From NCBI RefSeq assembly GCF_002205845.1, contig NZ_NISI01000019.1, positions 1 to 64,000 of the forward strand: a stretch of DNA of 64,000 nt. The letters are read 5' to 3'. Below, in pieces: positions 15,916 through 25,466 of this stretch. Source of the stretch: Roseateles puraquae (GTDB lineage Bacteria > Pseudomonadota > Gammaproteobacteria > Burkholderiales > Burkholderiaceae_C). Positions within the stretch are counted from its first letter, which is position 1; each line of letters begins with the position of its first letter. Position numbers and translations under genes: made by a program. Below the pieces are notes generated by a model. It made no database searches. It saw only the letters and a list, made by a program, of their open reading frames with translations, and was not told the DNA's origin.

Positions 15916-16758
15916 ATGGCAAAGACCAAGAAAGAGCACACGAAGAAGGCCCGCCACGGCACCCCGGAACCCGACCGTGACGAGGCCGTCACGCGATCGA
16001 TCAGCCAGGAAGACTACGAAGCGCAGCTGCACATGCTGCAGGTCGAACTCGTGAAATTGCAGCGCCACTTCATCAAATGCGGCGACCGCATCCTGATCCT
16101 TCTCGAGGGTCGTGACGGCGCTGGCAAGGACGGCAGCATCAAGCGCTTCGTCGAGCATCTCAGCCCGCGCGAGACCCGTGTCGTCGCGCTCGGCAAACCC
16201 TCGGACCGTGAGCGCAGGGGGTGGTACTTCCAGCGCTACGTACCGCACCTTCCCGTGGCCGAAGAGCTCGTGCTGTTCAACCGCAGTTGGTACAACCGGG
16301 CCGGCGTCGAACACGTGATGGGCTTCTGCACGCCCGACCAGCATGAGGAGTTCATGGGCTCGGTGCCCAAGTTCGAAGAAATGCTCGTCGGGTCTGGCAT
16401 CAAGCTGCTCAAGTACTACCTCGACATCGGCAAAAAGGAACAGATCCGCCGACTGGAGGACCGGCAGCGCGACCCGCTCAAACAATGGAAGTCGAGCCCG
16501 ATCGATGCCGTAGCGGTCAAACACTGGCGGGCGTACTCGGAGGCGCGCGACACCATGCTCACGCGGACGCACACCGCGGTCGCGCCCTGGCGCGTCGTTC
16601 GCGCAGACAACAAGCGACTGGCCCGGCTCAACTTGATTCGCGACGTTCTCTCGCGGCTGCACTACGCCGGCCGCAAGGACAAGCTCGTTCGTCCGGACAC
16701 CGACATCGTGTTCGAGTTTTCGCCCGATTGCCTGGAGGCGGGTCGTTTGGCCCGCTGA
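15916..16758 (+). CDS. ppk2: Polyphosphate kinase 2
   Basis: A 280-aa PPK2-family enzyme that transfers phosphate between polyphosphate and nucleotides. Walker A-like GRDGAGKDGSIKRF, Walker B-like LVLFNRSWYNR and the lid (QWKSSPID) are present. ATG at 15916 has GAGGGAGG upstream; the longer open frame lacks homology. A single-domain PPK2 usually favours making ATP or GTP from polyP, which fits the energy-emergency theme of the neighbouring genes, but direction cannot be read from sequence. Confidence 0.92.
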   Translation: MAKTKKEHTKKARHGTPEPDRDEAVTRSISQEDYEAQLHMLQVELVKLQRHFIKCGDRILILLEGRDGAGKDGSIKRFVEHLSPRETRVVALGKPSDRERRGWYFQRYVPHLPVAEELVLFNRSWYNRAGVEHVMGFCTPDQHEEFMGSVPKFEEMLVGSGIKLLKYYLDIGKKEQIRRLEDRQRDPLKQWKSSPIDAVAVKHWRAYSEARDTMLTRTHTAVAPWRVVRADNKRLARLNLIRDVLSRLHYAGRKDKLVRPDTDIVFEFSPDCLEAGRLAR

Positions 16759-16779
16759 AGAAATTTTCAAGGACCACCC

Positions 16780-19227
16780 ATGAAGACAAGCACCGTAGAA
16801 GTCGGCGAACTGGTCTCGAGCCTCAGTGCTGCCGGCGTGCAGCGCAAGCTCGCGGCATTGCCCGGCGTTCATCACGCCGACGTGAACTACGTCGCCGGAA
16901 GCGCCACAGTCCACTACGACGAAGCACTCGTCACGCTGCAGGAAATACAGCGACACATCGTCGACTGTGGCTATCACTGCCGCGGAGAGATGCGGCCTAT
17001 TCACGTCTGTCCACCAGTTGATCATGCCGGCCACGACCATGGCGACCTCGCCGCCCACTCTGAGCATCAGGGGCATGCGCACGCGGGCCACGCTCCCCCG
17101 TCGACACCGGTGCATGCAGAACATCCTGGACACGGGGCGAACGCCGACCATTCGGGACATGGCGACGCGCATGCGATGAGCGACATGATGCACGACATGG
17201 GCCACGCGCCGGGCATGTCGATGCAGGATATGGCGAACGACATGCGCAAGCGCTTCTTCGTGGCGCTGGCCTTTGCGATCCCGGTATTCCTCTACTCGCC
17301 GATGGGCAAGATGTTTGGCGACTTCGCGACGCCGTTCGGGATGGACCGGAACCTGTTCCTCTTCGTCGTCGCGACCGGAGCGATCGCCTATCCCGGTTGG
17401 CCGTTCTTCGTGGCTGCCTGGCGGGCGGCACGCAACCGGGTCGCCAACATGGCGACGCTGGTGGTGCTGTCGGTTGGCACCGGCTATGTCTTCAGTGTCG
17501 GCGCCACCTTTTTCTACCGGGGCGAGGTGTTCTACGAGGCGGCCGCGGTGCTGCTGGTGTTCATCCTGCTGGGCCACTGGCTTGAGATGCGGGCCCGAGC
17601 TGGCGCCTCCGACGCAATCCGCGCGCTGATGGACCTCGCTCCGCCGATGGCGACGGTGATGCGAAACGGCGCCGAGACCAAGGTTCCCACTTCCGACGTG
17701 TTGGTCGGCGAAACGGTGGTCATCAAGCCCGGTGACAAGATCCCCGTGGACGGCAAGATCACCGACGGCGCTTCGCAGGTCGATGAATCGATGCTCACGG
17801 GCGAATCGATGCCGGTGAAGAAGGTGGTCGGCGACGCGGTGATCGGCGCAACGATCAACAAGAGCGGCAGCTTCCGCTATCAGGCAACCAAGGTCGGCGC
17901 CGACACTGCGTTGGCGCAGATCGTGAAGCTGGTTCAGGAGGCGCAGAACTCCAAGGCACCGGGCCAGTTGCTTGCCGACCAGGCCTCGCAGTGGCTCGTG
18001 CTGGCGGCGATCGCGATCGGCCTGACCACCTTCGCCGTTTGGTTCTGGGTGCTTGGCCAGCCGCTGCTGTTCGCGCTCACGCTGACGATCACGGTCTTCG
18101 TCATCGCCTGCCCCGACGCGCTCGGCCTGGCCACGCCGATGGCCATCATGGTCGGTACCGGCCTGGGGGCAATGAACGGCATCCTATTCAAGAACGCCGC
18201 CGCGCTGGAGAACGCGACCAAGCTGACGGTCGTGGTCTTCGACAAGACCGGCACGCTGACGCTCGGACAGCCCGACGTCGTCGAGATGGTTCCCGCATCG
18301 GGTGTGACCGAGACACAACTGCTCGGGACCGCTGCTGCGGTGGAAAAATTCTCCGAGCACCCGCTGGCACTGGCCGTGCTCAAGCGCGCCGGCCCGGACA
18401 TCGCCGAGACCGCGAGCGCATTTACCAATATTGACGGCCAGGGTGCGCGCGCCCAGATCGGCGACGAAGTCGTGCTTTTGGGCAATCGCAAGCTGATGGA
18501 AGCCGAGCGGATCGATCTCTCCGAACTGGCTGCCGAGGCGGCTCGCCTTCAAGGCGGCGGGCGCACCGTCGTCCATGTGGCACGCGCCGGACGCCTGATC
18601 GGACTGATTGCGATTGCCGACGCCGTACGCCCTACGTCGAAGGCCACGATTGCCAAGCTTCAGGAGCGCGGCGTCAAGGTCGCCATGATCACGGGCGACA
18701 ACCAGGCTACTGCCATACGCATCGGCAAGGAACTCGGCATCGACATCGTGTTGGCCGACGTTTTGCCTGGCCAGAAGGCCTCCAAAATCAAGGAGCTGCA
18801 AGCCCAGGGCCACAAGGTCGGCATGGTCGGCGACGGCATCAATGATGCCCCGGCGCTCACGCAAGCCGACGTCGGCTTCGCCATCGGCGCCGGCACCGAC
18901 GTCGCCATGGAAAGCGCGCAGGTCGTGCTGATGAAGAGCGACCCCTTCGACGTTGTCGGCGCGATCGAACTGTCGCGTGCGACGCTGCACAAGATGCACC
19001 AGAACCTCTGGTGGGCCGTGGGCTACAACCTGATTGCCTTCCCGTTGGCTGCCGGCGTGCTGTATCCGTTCACGCTGTCGCCCGAGATCGCCGCGTTGTC
19101 CATGTCCGGGAGCTCGGCCATCGTCGCGATCAACGCGTTGATGCTCAAGCGCACCAAGCTGGCTGGCATCCGCGCGGCGCGGCCTCGTGCGGCGGGCTCC
19201 CCCGACCTGCAGAGCGCTTCGATCTGA
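16780..19227 (+). CDS. P1B-type ATPase, copper-like, with CPD motif
   Basis: An 815-aa heavy-metal P-type ATPase. Residues 1-70 look like an HMA fold without the CxxC pair ([11 protein letters not shown] where CxxC belongs); residues 80-140 are extremely His-rich, as in CopB-type pumps. The TM4 motif is C444-P445-D446 rather than CPC or CPH. Other motifs are intact: TGES actuator loop, D488KTGT, the HP motif (SEHP), GDGINDAP near 684, YN in TM5 and MSGSS in TM6. The overall plan is CopB-like Cu/Ag export, but the CPD substitution leaves metal specificity open. Confidence 0.88.
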   Translation: MKTSTVEVGELVSSLSAAGVQRKLAALPGVHHADVNYVAGSATVHYDEALVTLQEIQRHIVDCGYHCRGEMRPIHVCPPVDHAGHDHGDLAAHSEHQGHAHAGHAPPSTPVHAEHPGHGANADHSGHGDAHAMSDMMHDMGHAPGMSMQDMANDMRKRFFVALAFAIPVFLYSPMGKMFGDFATPFGMDRNLFLFVVATGAIAYPGWPFFVAAWRAARNRVANMATLVVLSVGTGYVFSVGATFFYRGEVFYEAAAVLLVFILLGHWLEMRARAGASDAIRALMDLAPPMATVMRNGAETKVPTSDVLVGETVVIKPGDKIPVDGKITDGASQVDESMLTGESMPVKKVVGDAVIGATINKSGSFRYQATKVGADTALAQIVKLVQEAQNSKAPGQLLADQASQWLVLAAIAIGLTTFAVWFWVLGQPLLFALTLTITVFVIACPDALGLATPMAIMVGTGLGAMNGILFKNAAALENATKLTVVVFDKTGTLTLGQPDVVEMVPASGVTETQLLGTAAAVEKFSEHPLALAVLKRAGPDIAETASAFTNIDGQGARAQIGDEVVLLGNRKLMEAERIDLSELAAEAARLQGGGRTVVHVARAGRLIGLIAIADAVRPTSKATIAKLQERGVKVAMITGDNQATAIRIGKELGIDIVLADVLPGQKASKIKELQAQGHKVGMVGDGINDAPALTQADVGFAIGAGTDVAMESAQVVLMKSDPFDVVGAIELSRATLHKMHQNLWWAVGYNLIAFPLAAGVLYPFTLSPEIAALSMSGSSAIVAINALMLKRTKLAGIRAARPRAAGSPDLQSASI

Positions 19228-19255
19228 GGCTCGCCATCTGACATCACGACCGGAC

Positions 19256-20560
19256 ATGGCCACGCTGACCTCCATCCCGTTAGCGAACACGTCGCCTGGC
19301 GACCTGAGGCGCATGCAGCTGGCATGGCTGGCCGCGGCCGTGTTCGTCGTGTCGGCCGGCTACGGTGCCTTGATGCCGCTGCTGCCGGGCTGGCTGCGTC
19401 CCCTGATGACCGACAACGACCCGACTTCGGTTTCACGCCATGTCGGCTATCTCAGTGGTATCTACACAGCGGGTGTCCTCGTCGGTGCACCGCTGTGGGG
19501 ATTGCTCTCCGATCGTTTTGGACGTGCACGCGTGCTGCTGCTTGGGCTGCTCGGCTATGTGGCCAGCTTGGTCTCGCTGCTGCAGCCAACATGGGCTGGC
19601 GTAATCGGGATCTATGCGCTACGGGGCGCGACCGGCTTCTTCGTCGCCGCCGTGGTCCCCATGGTGCCGGCGCTTGTCGCCGAACACACGCCGCCATCGG
19701 CGCGAGCCCGGCGATTCGCCTGGCTGGGAGCAATGTCCCTGCTGGGCTTCCTCTTCGGTCCCGGACTGAACGCCGCCGCGGACCGGCTCGCTCGCCTTGC
19801 CGCCTTCGGCGGAGGACCGGCTTGGTCCCCGGCGCCCCTCGTCATCGGCCTGTCGGCCGCGCTTGGCGCGCTGATGATGCTCGGACTGGTCCTCACGCTC
19901 CCAAGCGCGCCCTCCAGCAAGGTGAGCGAACAGCCAGAACGCGACCGAGAAGTCGGGGGGCAGTCGGCCACTCTTTGGCTGATCAACGGCGCGGTGATGT
20001 TCGTGCTCGCCGGTTTCGAGCTCGGCATCGTGCTCCAGGGTGAGCAGCATCCGGAACTGTCTTCACGCGACATCTCGCTGATGTTCGCCGAATGCAGTCT
20101 GGTCATGCTCGCCATCAACGCGCTGCTCTTCTTCACCGGCCTGCTCGAACGTGCAGATCCCCGCAGGGTCATGGGCGCGGGCATGGTGCTGGCCGCCGCC
20201 GGGCTGGGCATGCTGGCCCGCCACGCCAACGAGGCCTGGATGTATCTCGGCGTGAGCTTCACCGCCGCCGGCACGGGCATCGTGCTCCCGACCGTCTCCT
20301 ACCTCGCCGCCACCTCGGCACGCCACCGACTTGGTGTGGCCATGGGCGGCCTGGCCGCTGCCGCGGGCCTCGGACAGACGCTCGGTTCCGCGGCCATGGG
20401 CTGGCTCTTCGGCGCCATTGCCCAGGACAGCTTCGCGTGGCTCGCCCTTCCCTTGCTGGTGATTCTGGCCGCCGTGCTGATCCGTTCGGGTTGGTGGCCG
20501 GCCAGGCTTGCTCCCCCACCCCAGTCCCCCTCCTCTACATCCACGGAGTTCACACCATGA
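19256..20560 (+). CDS. Major facilitator superfamily transporter
   Basis: A 434-aa protein with about 12 membrane helices. The loop 2-3 MFS motif is GLLSDRFGRARVLLLG. A cytoplasmic central loop follows helix 6 (SAPSSKVSEQPERDREV). ATG at 19256 was chosen just ahead of the first helix; the frame is open further upstream but overlaps the ATPase. Substrate unknown; the motif resembles drug/H+ antiporters. Its stop overlaps the lemA start (ATGA). Confidence 0.82.
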   Translation: MATLTSIPLANTSPGDLRRMQLAWLAAAVFVVSAGYGALMPLLPGWLRPLMTDNDPTSVSRHVGYLSGIYTAGVLVGAPLWGLLSDRFGRARVLLLGLLGYVASLVSLLQPTWAGVIGIYALRGATGFFVAAVVPMVPALVAEHTPPSARARRFAWLGAMSLLGFLFGPGLNAAADRLARLAAFGGGPAWSPAPLVIGLSAALGALMMLGLVLTLPSAPSSKVSEQPERDREVGGQSATLWLINGAVMFVLAGFELGIVLQGEQHPELSSRDISLMFAECSLVMLAINALLFFTGLLERADPRRVMGAGMVLAAAGLGMLARHANEAWMYLGVSFTAAGTGIVLPTVSYLAATSARHRLGVAMGGLAAAAGLGQTLGSAAMGWLFGAIAQDSFAWLALPLLVILAAVLIRSGWWPARLAPPPQSPSSTSTEFTP

Positions 20561-21168
20561 GAATCGTTCTGCAGGCCCTACTGGCGGCGTTGTTGCTGGC
20601 TTTGACCGGATGCGGCTACAACGAGTTCCAGCGACTCGACGAGCAGACCAAATCGGCCTGGTCCGAGGTGCTGAACCAGTACCAGCGGCGCGCCGACCTG
20701 ATCCCGAACGTCGTCGCGACGGTGAAGGGGGAGACGAACTTCGAACAGGAGACGCTCACCAAGGTGGTCGAGGCGCGAGCCAAGGCCACCTCCATCCAAG
20801 CAACCCCAGAGCTGGTCAACAACCCGGAAGCGTTCCAGAAGTTCCAGGCCGCTCAAGGCGAGCTGTCGGGCGCCCTGAGCAGGCTGCTGGTCGTCAGTGA
20901 GAACTATCCGCAGCTGAAGGCCAACCAGGCCTTCCAGGATCTGCGGGCGCAGCTCGAAGGCACCGAGAACCGCATCACGGTTGCACGGGGGCGCTTCGTG
21001 AAGGCCGTGCAGGACTACAACGTGCTGACGCGCAGCTTTCCCACCAATCTGACGGCGATGCTGTTCAGCTACCCCGTCAAACAGAACTTCACCGTCGCCG
21101 ACGAGAAGTCCCTCGCCACCCCGCCCAAGGTCGATTTCGGCGGCCCGGCGCCCGCCGCCAGTCGTTGA
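20557..21168 (+). CDS. lemA: LemA family lipoprotein
   Basis: A 203-aa protein with a lipobox (LLLALTGC) and the LemA coiled-coil domain: GYNEFQRLDEQTKSAWSEV, QYQRRADLIPNVV and TEFR-like LEGTENRITVARGRF. LemA genes are regularly followed by a TPM-domain gene, as here. Function is unclear; a role in envelope stress or as a partner of TPM proteins has been proposed. Confidence 0.93.
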   Translation: MRIVLQALLAALLLALTGCGYNEFQRLDEQTKSAWSEVLNQYQRRADLIPNVVATVKGETNFEQETLTKVVEARAKATSIQATPELVNNPEAFQKFQAAQGELSGALSRLLVVSENYPQLKANQAFQDLRAQLEGTENRITVARGRFVKAVQDYNVLTRSFPTNLTAMLFSYPVKQNFTVADEKSLATPPKVDFGGPAPAASR

Positions 21169-21170
21169 TC

Positions 21171-22055
21171 ATGGCTACCGCAGCATTTCGGCGCCCCGGC
21201 ACGCTGCGGCCGCCCCGCATTTTGCTCGTCTGGCTTCTTTGTCTGTTGGTGACGCTGGCAGCTGCCCAGGAACTCGTCGCCATCCCACCGCTGCAAACGC
21301 GCGTCACCGACCTGACCGGAACACTGTCTGCCGAGCGGATCGCGGCTTTGGACGCTCAACTCCGCGCATTCGAGGAACGCAAGGGTGTCCAGATCGCGGT
21401 GCTGATGGTGCGGTCCACGCGGCCGGAGGCGATCGAGCAGTACGCCCTTCGGGTCGTCGAGCAGTGGAAGCTCGGCAGGCGCAAGGTGGATGACGGCGCG
21501 CTGCTCCTCGTCGCCAAGGACGATCGCGCCGTGCGTATCGAGGTCGGCTATGGCATCGAGGGGACGCTGAGCGACGTCGTGGCACGGCGGATCATTGACG
21601 AGACCATCACGCCGCGTTTTCGCCAGGGCGACTTCTATGCAGGCATCGCCAGCGGCATCGATCAGGTCATGCGGGTGGTCGACGGCGAGCCCCTGCCCGC
21701 TGCCCAAAGGCGAGCGCGCGGCACAGCGAATGACATCGGCCAGTCCTGGCCCTTCCTGTTCGTCATGGCGTTGTTTCTGGGCGGGGTCGCGCGGCAGATG
21801 TTCGGCCGCCTGCCCGGCGCGGTTGTTGTCGGCGGCCTGCTGGGCGTCGGAGCCTGGCTGGTCGTTGGCACGCTCGCCATTGCAGGTGTTGCCGGCCTGG
21901 CCGGGTTCCTCGTCACGCTGCTTGGCATCGGTATGGGCGGCCACGGCGGCACCTACGGCCATCATCGCGGCGGAGGCTGGCCCGGAGCTGGTGGTGGCGG
22001 TTTCCGCGGAGGTGGCGGCGGCTTTGGCGGCGGCGGCGCCTCGGGAAGGTGGTGA
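21171..22055 (+). CDS. TPM-domain protein with Gly-rich C-terminus (YgcG family)
   Basis: A 294-aa protein: signal peptide, TPM domain at about residues 35-165 (TRVTDLTGTLSAERIAALDA, VDDGALLLVAKDDRAVRIEV, GYGIEGTLSD), two or three membrane helices, and a low-complexity GGGGFRGGGGGFGGGG tail. The LemA-TPM-TPM order matches a common bacterial cluster of unknown function. Confidence 0.88.
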   Translation: MATAAFRRPGTLRPPRILLVWLLCLLVTLAAAQELVAIPPLQTRVTDLTGTLSAERIAALDAQLRAFEERKGVQIAVLMVRSTRPEAIEQYALRVVEQWKLGRRKVDDGALLLVAKDDRAVRIEVGYGIEGTLSDVVARRIIDETITPRFRQGDFYAGIASGIDQVMRVVDGEPLPAAQRRARGTANDIGQSWPFLFVMALFLGGVARQMFGRLPGAVVVGGLLGVGAWLVVGTLAIAGVAGLAGFLVTLLGIGMGGHGGTYGHHRGGGWPGAGGGGFRGGGGGFGGGGASGRW

Positions 22056-22056
22056 C

Positions 22057-22554
22057 ATGAACTTTCGACGCATCGTTCGCCACTTGGCGAGCACCGACCG
22101 CCAGTTGCGCCGGGCCTTTCCCGCGCACACGCTGGCCGCCATCCAAGAGGCGATCCGCCATAGCGAAGCCGAGCACAGCGGCCAGTTGCGCTTCGTGGTC
22201 GAAGGGGCGCTGGACGGCGCCCCGCTCTGGCGAGACCAATCGCCACGCGACCGCGCGCTGGAACTGTTCGCCCATCTGCGCATCTGGGACACCGAGCACA
22301 ACAGCGGCGTGCTGGTTTACCTGCTGCTGGCCGACCACGCCGTCGAGATCGTCGTCGACCGGGGCATTCATGCCTGCTGCGATTCCGGCGTCTGGCAGCG
22401 GATCTGCCGAAGCATGGAGTCCCAGTTCGCGGCCGGGCGCTTCGAGGCCGGCACCATGGATGGCATCGCGGCCGTCAGCCACTTGTTGATGCGCCACTTC
22501 CCCCCGAACGCGGACGGCCGCAACGAGCTGCCCGATTCGCCCCTGCTGCTCTGA
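22057..22554 (+). CDS. Second TPM-domain protein
   Basis: A 165-aa soluble TPM-like protein starting at ATG 22057, right after the previous stop. Typical pieces are AIQEAIRHSEAEHSGQLRFVVE, RALELFAHLRIWDTEHNSGV, LVYLLLADHAVEIVVDRGIH and a final FPP segment. It has no signal peptide or membrane anchor, unlike its neighbour. Together with LemA it probably forms one functional unit; the role is unknown. Confidence 0.85.
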   Translation: MNFRRIVRHLASTDRQLRRAFPAHTLAAIQEAIRHSEAEHSGQLRFVVEGALDGAPLWRDQSPRDRALELFAHLRIWDTEHNSGVLVYLLLADHAVEIVVDRGIHACCDSGVWQRICRSMESQFAAGRFEAGTMDGIAAVSHLLMRHFPPNADGRNELPDSPLLL

Positions 22555-22566
22555 TTGGAGACTCTT

Positions 22567-23925
22567 ATGCAACTTCAGTTCCTCGGCGCCACCGGTACGG
22601 TGACCGGCTCGAAATACCTTCTGCGCCACGGCGACTCGACACTGCTGGTGGATTGCGGCCTGTTCCAGGGCTTCAAGCAGCTCAGGCTGCGCAACTGGGA
22701 GCCGCTGCCCGTCGCGGCGAGTGCCATCGATGCGATCGTGCTGACGCATGCCCACATCGACCACAGCGGCTACGTGCCGATGCTGGCGCGCCAGGGCTTC
22801 CGCGGCAAGATCTACTGCACATCCGCCACGCACGAACTCTGCAAGATCCTCTTGCCCGACAGCGGCCATCTGCAGGAGGAGGAAGCGGAGTACGCCAACC
22901 GCCATGGCTTTTCCAAGCACCAGCCGGCGCTGCCCTTGTACACACGCGAGGATGCCGAACGCTGCCTACATCTCTTCGCACCACGCCCCTTCTCCGAGGA
23001 CTTCGAGGCGCTGCCCGGCCTCATCGCCCGCCTCGAACCCTCCGGACATATGCTGGGTTCGGCCTTCGTTCGCCTTGACGACGGCCAGCGCTCCGTGCTC
23101 TTCTCGGGCGACATCGGCCGCCCCAACGACCCGGTGCTGCGCCCACCGGTGCAGCTCGATGGCGCCGACTATCTGCTGGTGGAGTCAACTTACGGCGACC
23201 GCCGGCACGAGCCGTCCGATGCGCTGGAGGTGCTCGCCACGGTGATCAATCGGACCGCCGCGCGGGCCGGCGTCGTGGTCATCCCGGCCTTTGCGGTGGG
23301 CAGGGCCCAAAGCCTCTTGTATGCGATCTATCAGCTCAAGCAGGAGGGCCGCATCCACAACCTGCCGGTCTACCTTGACAGTCCCATGGCGACGGACGCC
23401 ACGCGCCTCTACCACGCCCATCGCGCGGAGCACCGCCTGTCACCCGAGGAGTGCGAAGGCATGTGCCACGCGGCGACCATCGTGAACAAGGCCACCGACT
23501 CCATGGCCCTGAGCGCGCGACGCGGCCCCATGGTCATCATTTCCGCCAGCGGCATGGCGACAGGCGGGCGCGTCGTACACCACCTGAAGGCGTTCGCACC
23601 GGACAGGCGCAACACCATCCTGTTTGCAGGCTACCAGGCCGGCGGCACGCGTGGTGCCGCCATCGTCGGCGGTGCCCCGAGCGTGCGCATCCATGGCCAG
23701 GATGTCCCGATCCGGGCCGAGGTGGCATCGATCGACAACCTCTCGGCCCATGCAGATGCCGAGGAAATCCTGGCCTGGCTGCGTGGCTTCAAGCAGCCCC
23801 CGCAGCGGACTTTTGTGACCCATGGCGAGCCATCGGCAGCCGACGCTTTGCGCGCAAAGATCGAGCACCAACTGGCTTGGCCGGTCGCTGTGCCCGAATA
23901 CCTGCAAACGGTGGAGCTCGCATGA
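22567..23925 (+). CDS. MBL-fold / beta-CASP RNA-processing nuclease
   Basis: A 452-aa metallo-beta-lactamase fold protein of the CPSF73/Ysh1 class. Motifs: HAHIDHSG (zinc ligands), SGHMLGSAF, FSGDIGRPNDP, the beta-CASP segment VVVIPAFAVGRAQSLLY, SASGMATGGRVVHHL, LSAHAD and FVTHGEP. Such proteins are endo- or 5'-exoribonucleases. Its ATGA overlap with the AMP-phosphorylase-type gene suggests RNA breakdown feeding nucleotide salvage. Confidence 0.9.
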   Translation: MQLQFLGATGTVTGSKYLLRHGDSTLLVDCGLFQGFKQLRLRNWEPLPVAASAIDAIVLTHAHIDHSGYVPMLARQGFRGKIYCTSATHELCKILLPDSGHLQEEEAEYANRHGFSKHQPALPLYTREDAERCLHLFAPRPFSEDFEALPGLIARLEPSGHMLGSAFVRLDDGQRSVLFSGDIGRPNDPVLRPPVQLDGADYLLVESTYGDRRHEPSDALEVLATVINRTAARAGVVVIPAFAVGRAQSLLYAIYQLKQEGRIHNLPVYLDSPMATDATRLYHAHRAEHRLSPEECEGMCHAATIVNKATDSMALSARRGPMVIISASGMATGGRVVHHLKAFAPDRRNTILFAGYQAGGTRGAAIVGGAPSVRIHGQDVPIRAEVASIDNLSAHADAEEILAWLRGFKQPPQRTFVTHGEPSAADALRAKIEHQLAWPVAVPEYLQTVELA

Positions 23926-25466
23926 GCTTGGGATCACATTCAGTCATGCAAGGCGACAACACCTTGCGCGCCTGGCGCACGGGCATCGACACGTATCAGG
24001 AGTTCGTCGTCTACATGCGACGAGACTGCCCTGCCTGCCGCTCCGAGGGCTTTACTACGCAGGCGCGGGTGCTGCTGAGCGCGGCCGGGCAAAGAAGCAT
24101 CGTGGCGACCCTCAGCGTCGTTGAAGCCGAATGGTTGTCGAGCGGTGATGCTGGCCTGTCCGAGTCCGCCTGGGCTGCCCTGGGTGCACAGCCGGGCGAG
24201 CCGATCACCGTCAGCCACGCGCCGCCGCTGTATTCGCTCAGTCATGTCCGCGCAAAGGTCTACGGGCACAAGCTCGGCGATACAGAATTTGCAGAAGTGA
24301 TCTCCGACGTGGCAGCCGGGCGCTATTCGGACCTTCACCTCGCGACCTTCGTGACTGCCTGTGCTGGAGACCGGCTGGACCTGGCAGAGACGGTGTCGCT
24401 TACCAAGGCCATGATCGCTGCCGGCGACCGCATCGACTGGGGCCGCCAGCCCGTCGTGGACAAGCATTGCGTGGGTGGCTTGCCCGGCAATCGCACGACC
24501 CTGCTGGTAGTGCCCATCGTGGCGGCTTGCGGCCTCACGATCCCCAAGACCTCCTCCCGCGCCATCACCTCGCCGGCAGGTACGGCAGACACGATGGAAG
24601 TCCTGGCACCGGTGGATCTCGACATCGCCAGCATGCGGCGTGCCGTAGAACGCACGGGCGCCTGCATCGTCTGGGGCGGCTCCGTGCGCCTGAGTCCGGC
24701 CGACGATGTGTTGATCCGTGTCGAGCGCCCGCTGGACCTGGATAGCGAGGGTCAGCTCGTGGCCTCGGTGCTGTCCAAGAAGGCCGCGGCGGGATCGACG
24801 CATGTCCTCATCGACCTGCCGGTGGGCCGGACCGCCAAGGTCCGAAGTGAGGCGGCGGCGACGTCGCTCGGACGCCGGTTGCAGGAAGTCGGCGCAGCGA
24901 TCGGCTTGCACGTGTCCCTGCGGTTGACCGACGGCGAGCAGCCGGTGGGCCGCGGGATTGGCCCAGCCCTGGAAGCTCGCGACGTGCTGGCCGTTCTGCA
25001 GGGTGCGGCCAACGCGCCCGACGACCTGCGCCAACGCGCACTGTGCCTGGCTGGCGACATCCTCGAGATGGGCGGCGTGGTGCCAGCGGGCAGCGGACTG
25101 ACGCTTGCGAACCAGGTGCTGGCAGATGGTCGAGCCTGGGCGCGCTTCCAGGACATCTGCGCTGCCCAGGGCGGCATGCGCGAGATCCCGGTTGCACCTC
25201 ACCGCCAGGCAGTCGATGCCCATGCGTCAGGACGGATCGTGAGCGTCGACAACCGCGTGCTGGCGCGCGCCGCGAAGCTGGCGGGCGCGCCGACCGCGCC
25301 GGCGGCCGGGATCGATGTGCATGCCCGCCTGGGTGAGTACGTCGAAAAGGGACAGGCGCTTTTCACGCTCCATTCCCAGGCGCCCGGCGAACTCGCCTAC
25401 GCAATGAGCTATGTGGCCTCGCGTCCGCCGATCTTCCAGATTTCGCCGACCGGAGAAAGTCAATGA
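23922..25466 (+). CDS. AMP-phosphorylase-type enzyme (thymidine phosphorylase family)
   Basis: A 514-aa protein, longer than classical thymidine phosphorylase (about 440 aa) because of an extra N-terminal domain of about 90 residues, as in archaeal AMP phosphorylases. Signature segments: VDKHCVGGLPGNRTTLLVVP, TIPKTSSRAITSPAGTADTM and the C-terminal PYNP domain (SGRIVSVDNRVLARAAKLAG). AMP phosphorylase converts a nucleoside 5'-monophosphate plus phosphate to base plus ribose 1,5-bisphosphate. It overlaps genes on both sides by 4 bp. Confidence 0.82.
   Translation: MSLGSHSVMQGDNTLRAWRTGIDTYQEFVVYMRRDCPACRSEGFTTQARVLLSAAGQRSIVATLSVVEAEWLSSGDAGLSESAWAALGAQPGEPITVSHAPPLYSLSHVRAKVYGHKLGDTEFAEVISDVAAGRYSDLHLATFVTACAGDRLDLAETVSLTKAMIAAGDRIDWGRQPVVDKHCVGGLPGNRTTLLVVPIVAACGLTIPKTSSRAITSPAGTADTMEVLAPVDLDIASMRRAVERTGACIVWGGSVRLSPADDVLIRVERPLDLDSEGQLVASVLSKKAAAGSTHVLIDLPVGRTAKVRSEAAATSLGRRLQEVGAAIGLHVSLRLTDGEQPVGRGIGPALEARDVLAVLQGAANAPDDLRQRALCLAGDILEMGGVVPAGSGLTLANQVLADGRAWARFQDICAAQGGMREIPVAPHRQAVDAHASGRIVSVDNRVLARAAKLAGAPTAPAAGIDVHARLGEYVEKGQALFTLHSQAPGELAYAMSYVASRPPIFQISPTGESQ

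Noticed and set aside
15670-17577. A 635-codon minus-strand frame over ppk2 and the P-ATPase start
   Set aside because: Shadow of two genes with clear motifs on the plus strand; no motif or ribosome-binding site of its own.
21950-22045. GGC-rich repeats near the end of the first TPM gene as a DNA repeat or CRISPR-like array
   Set aside because: They encode the usual Gly-rich tail of YgcG-type proteins, with irregular spacing and no spacers.
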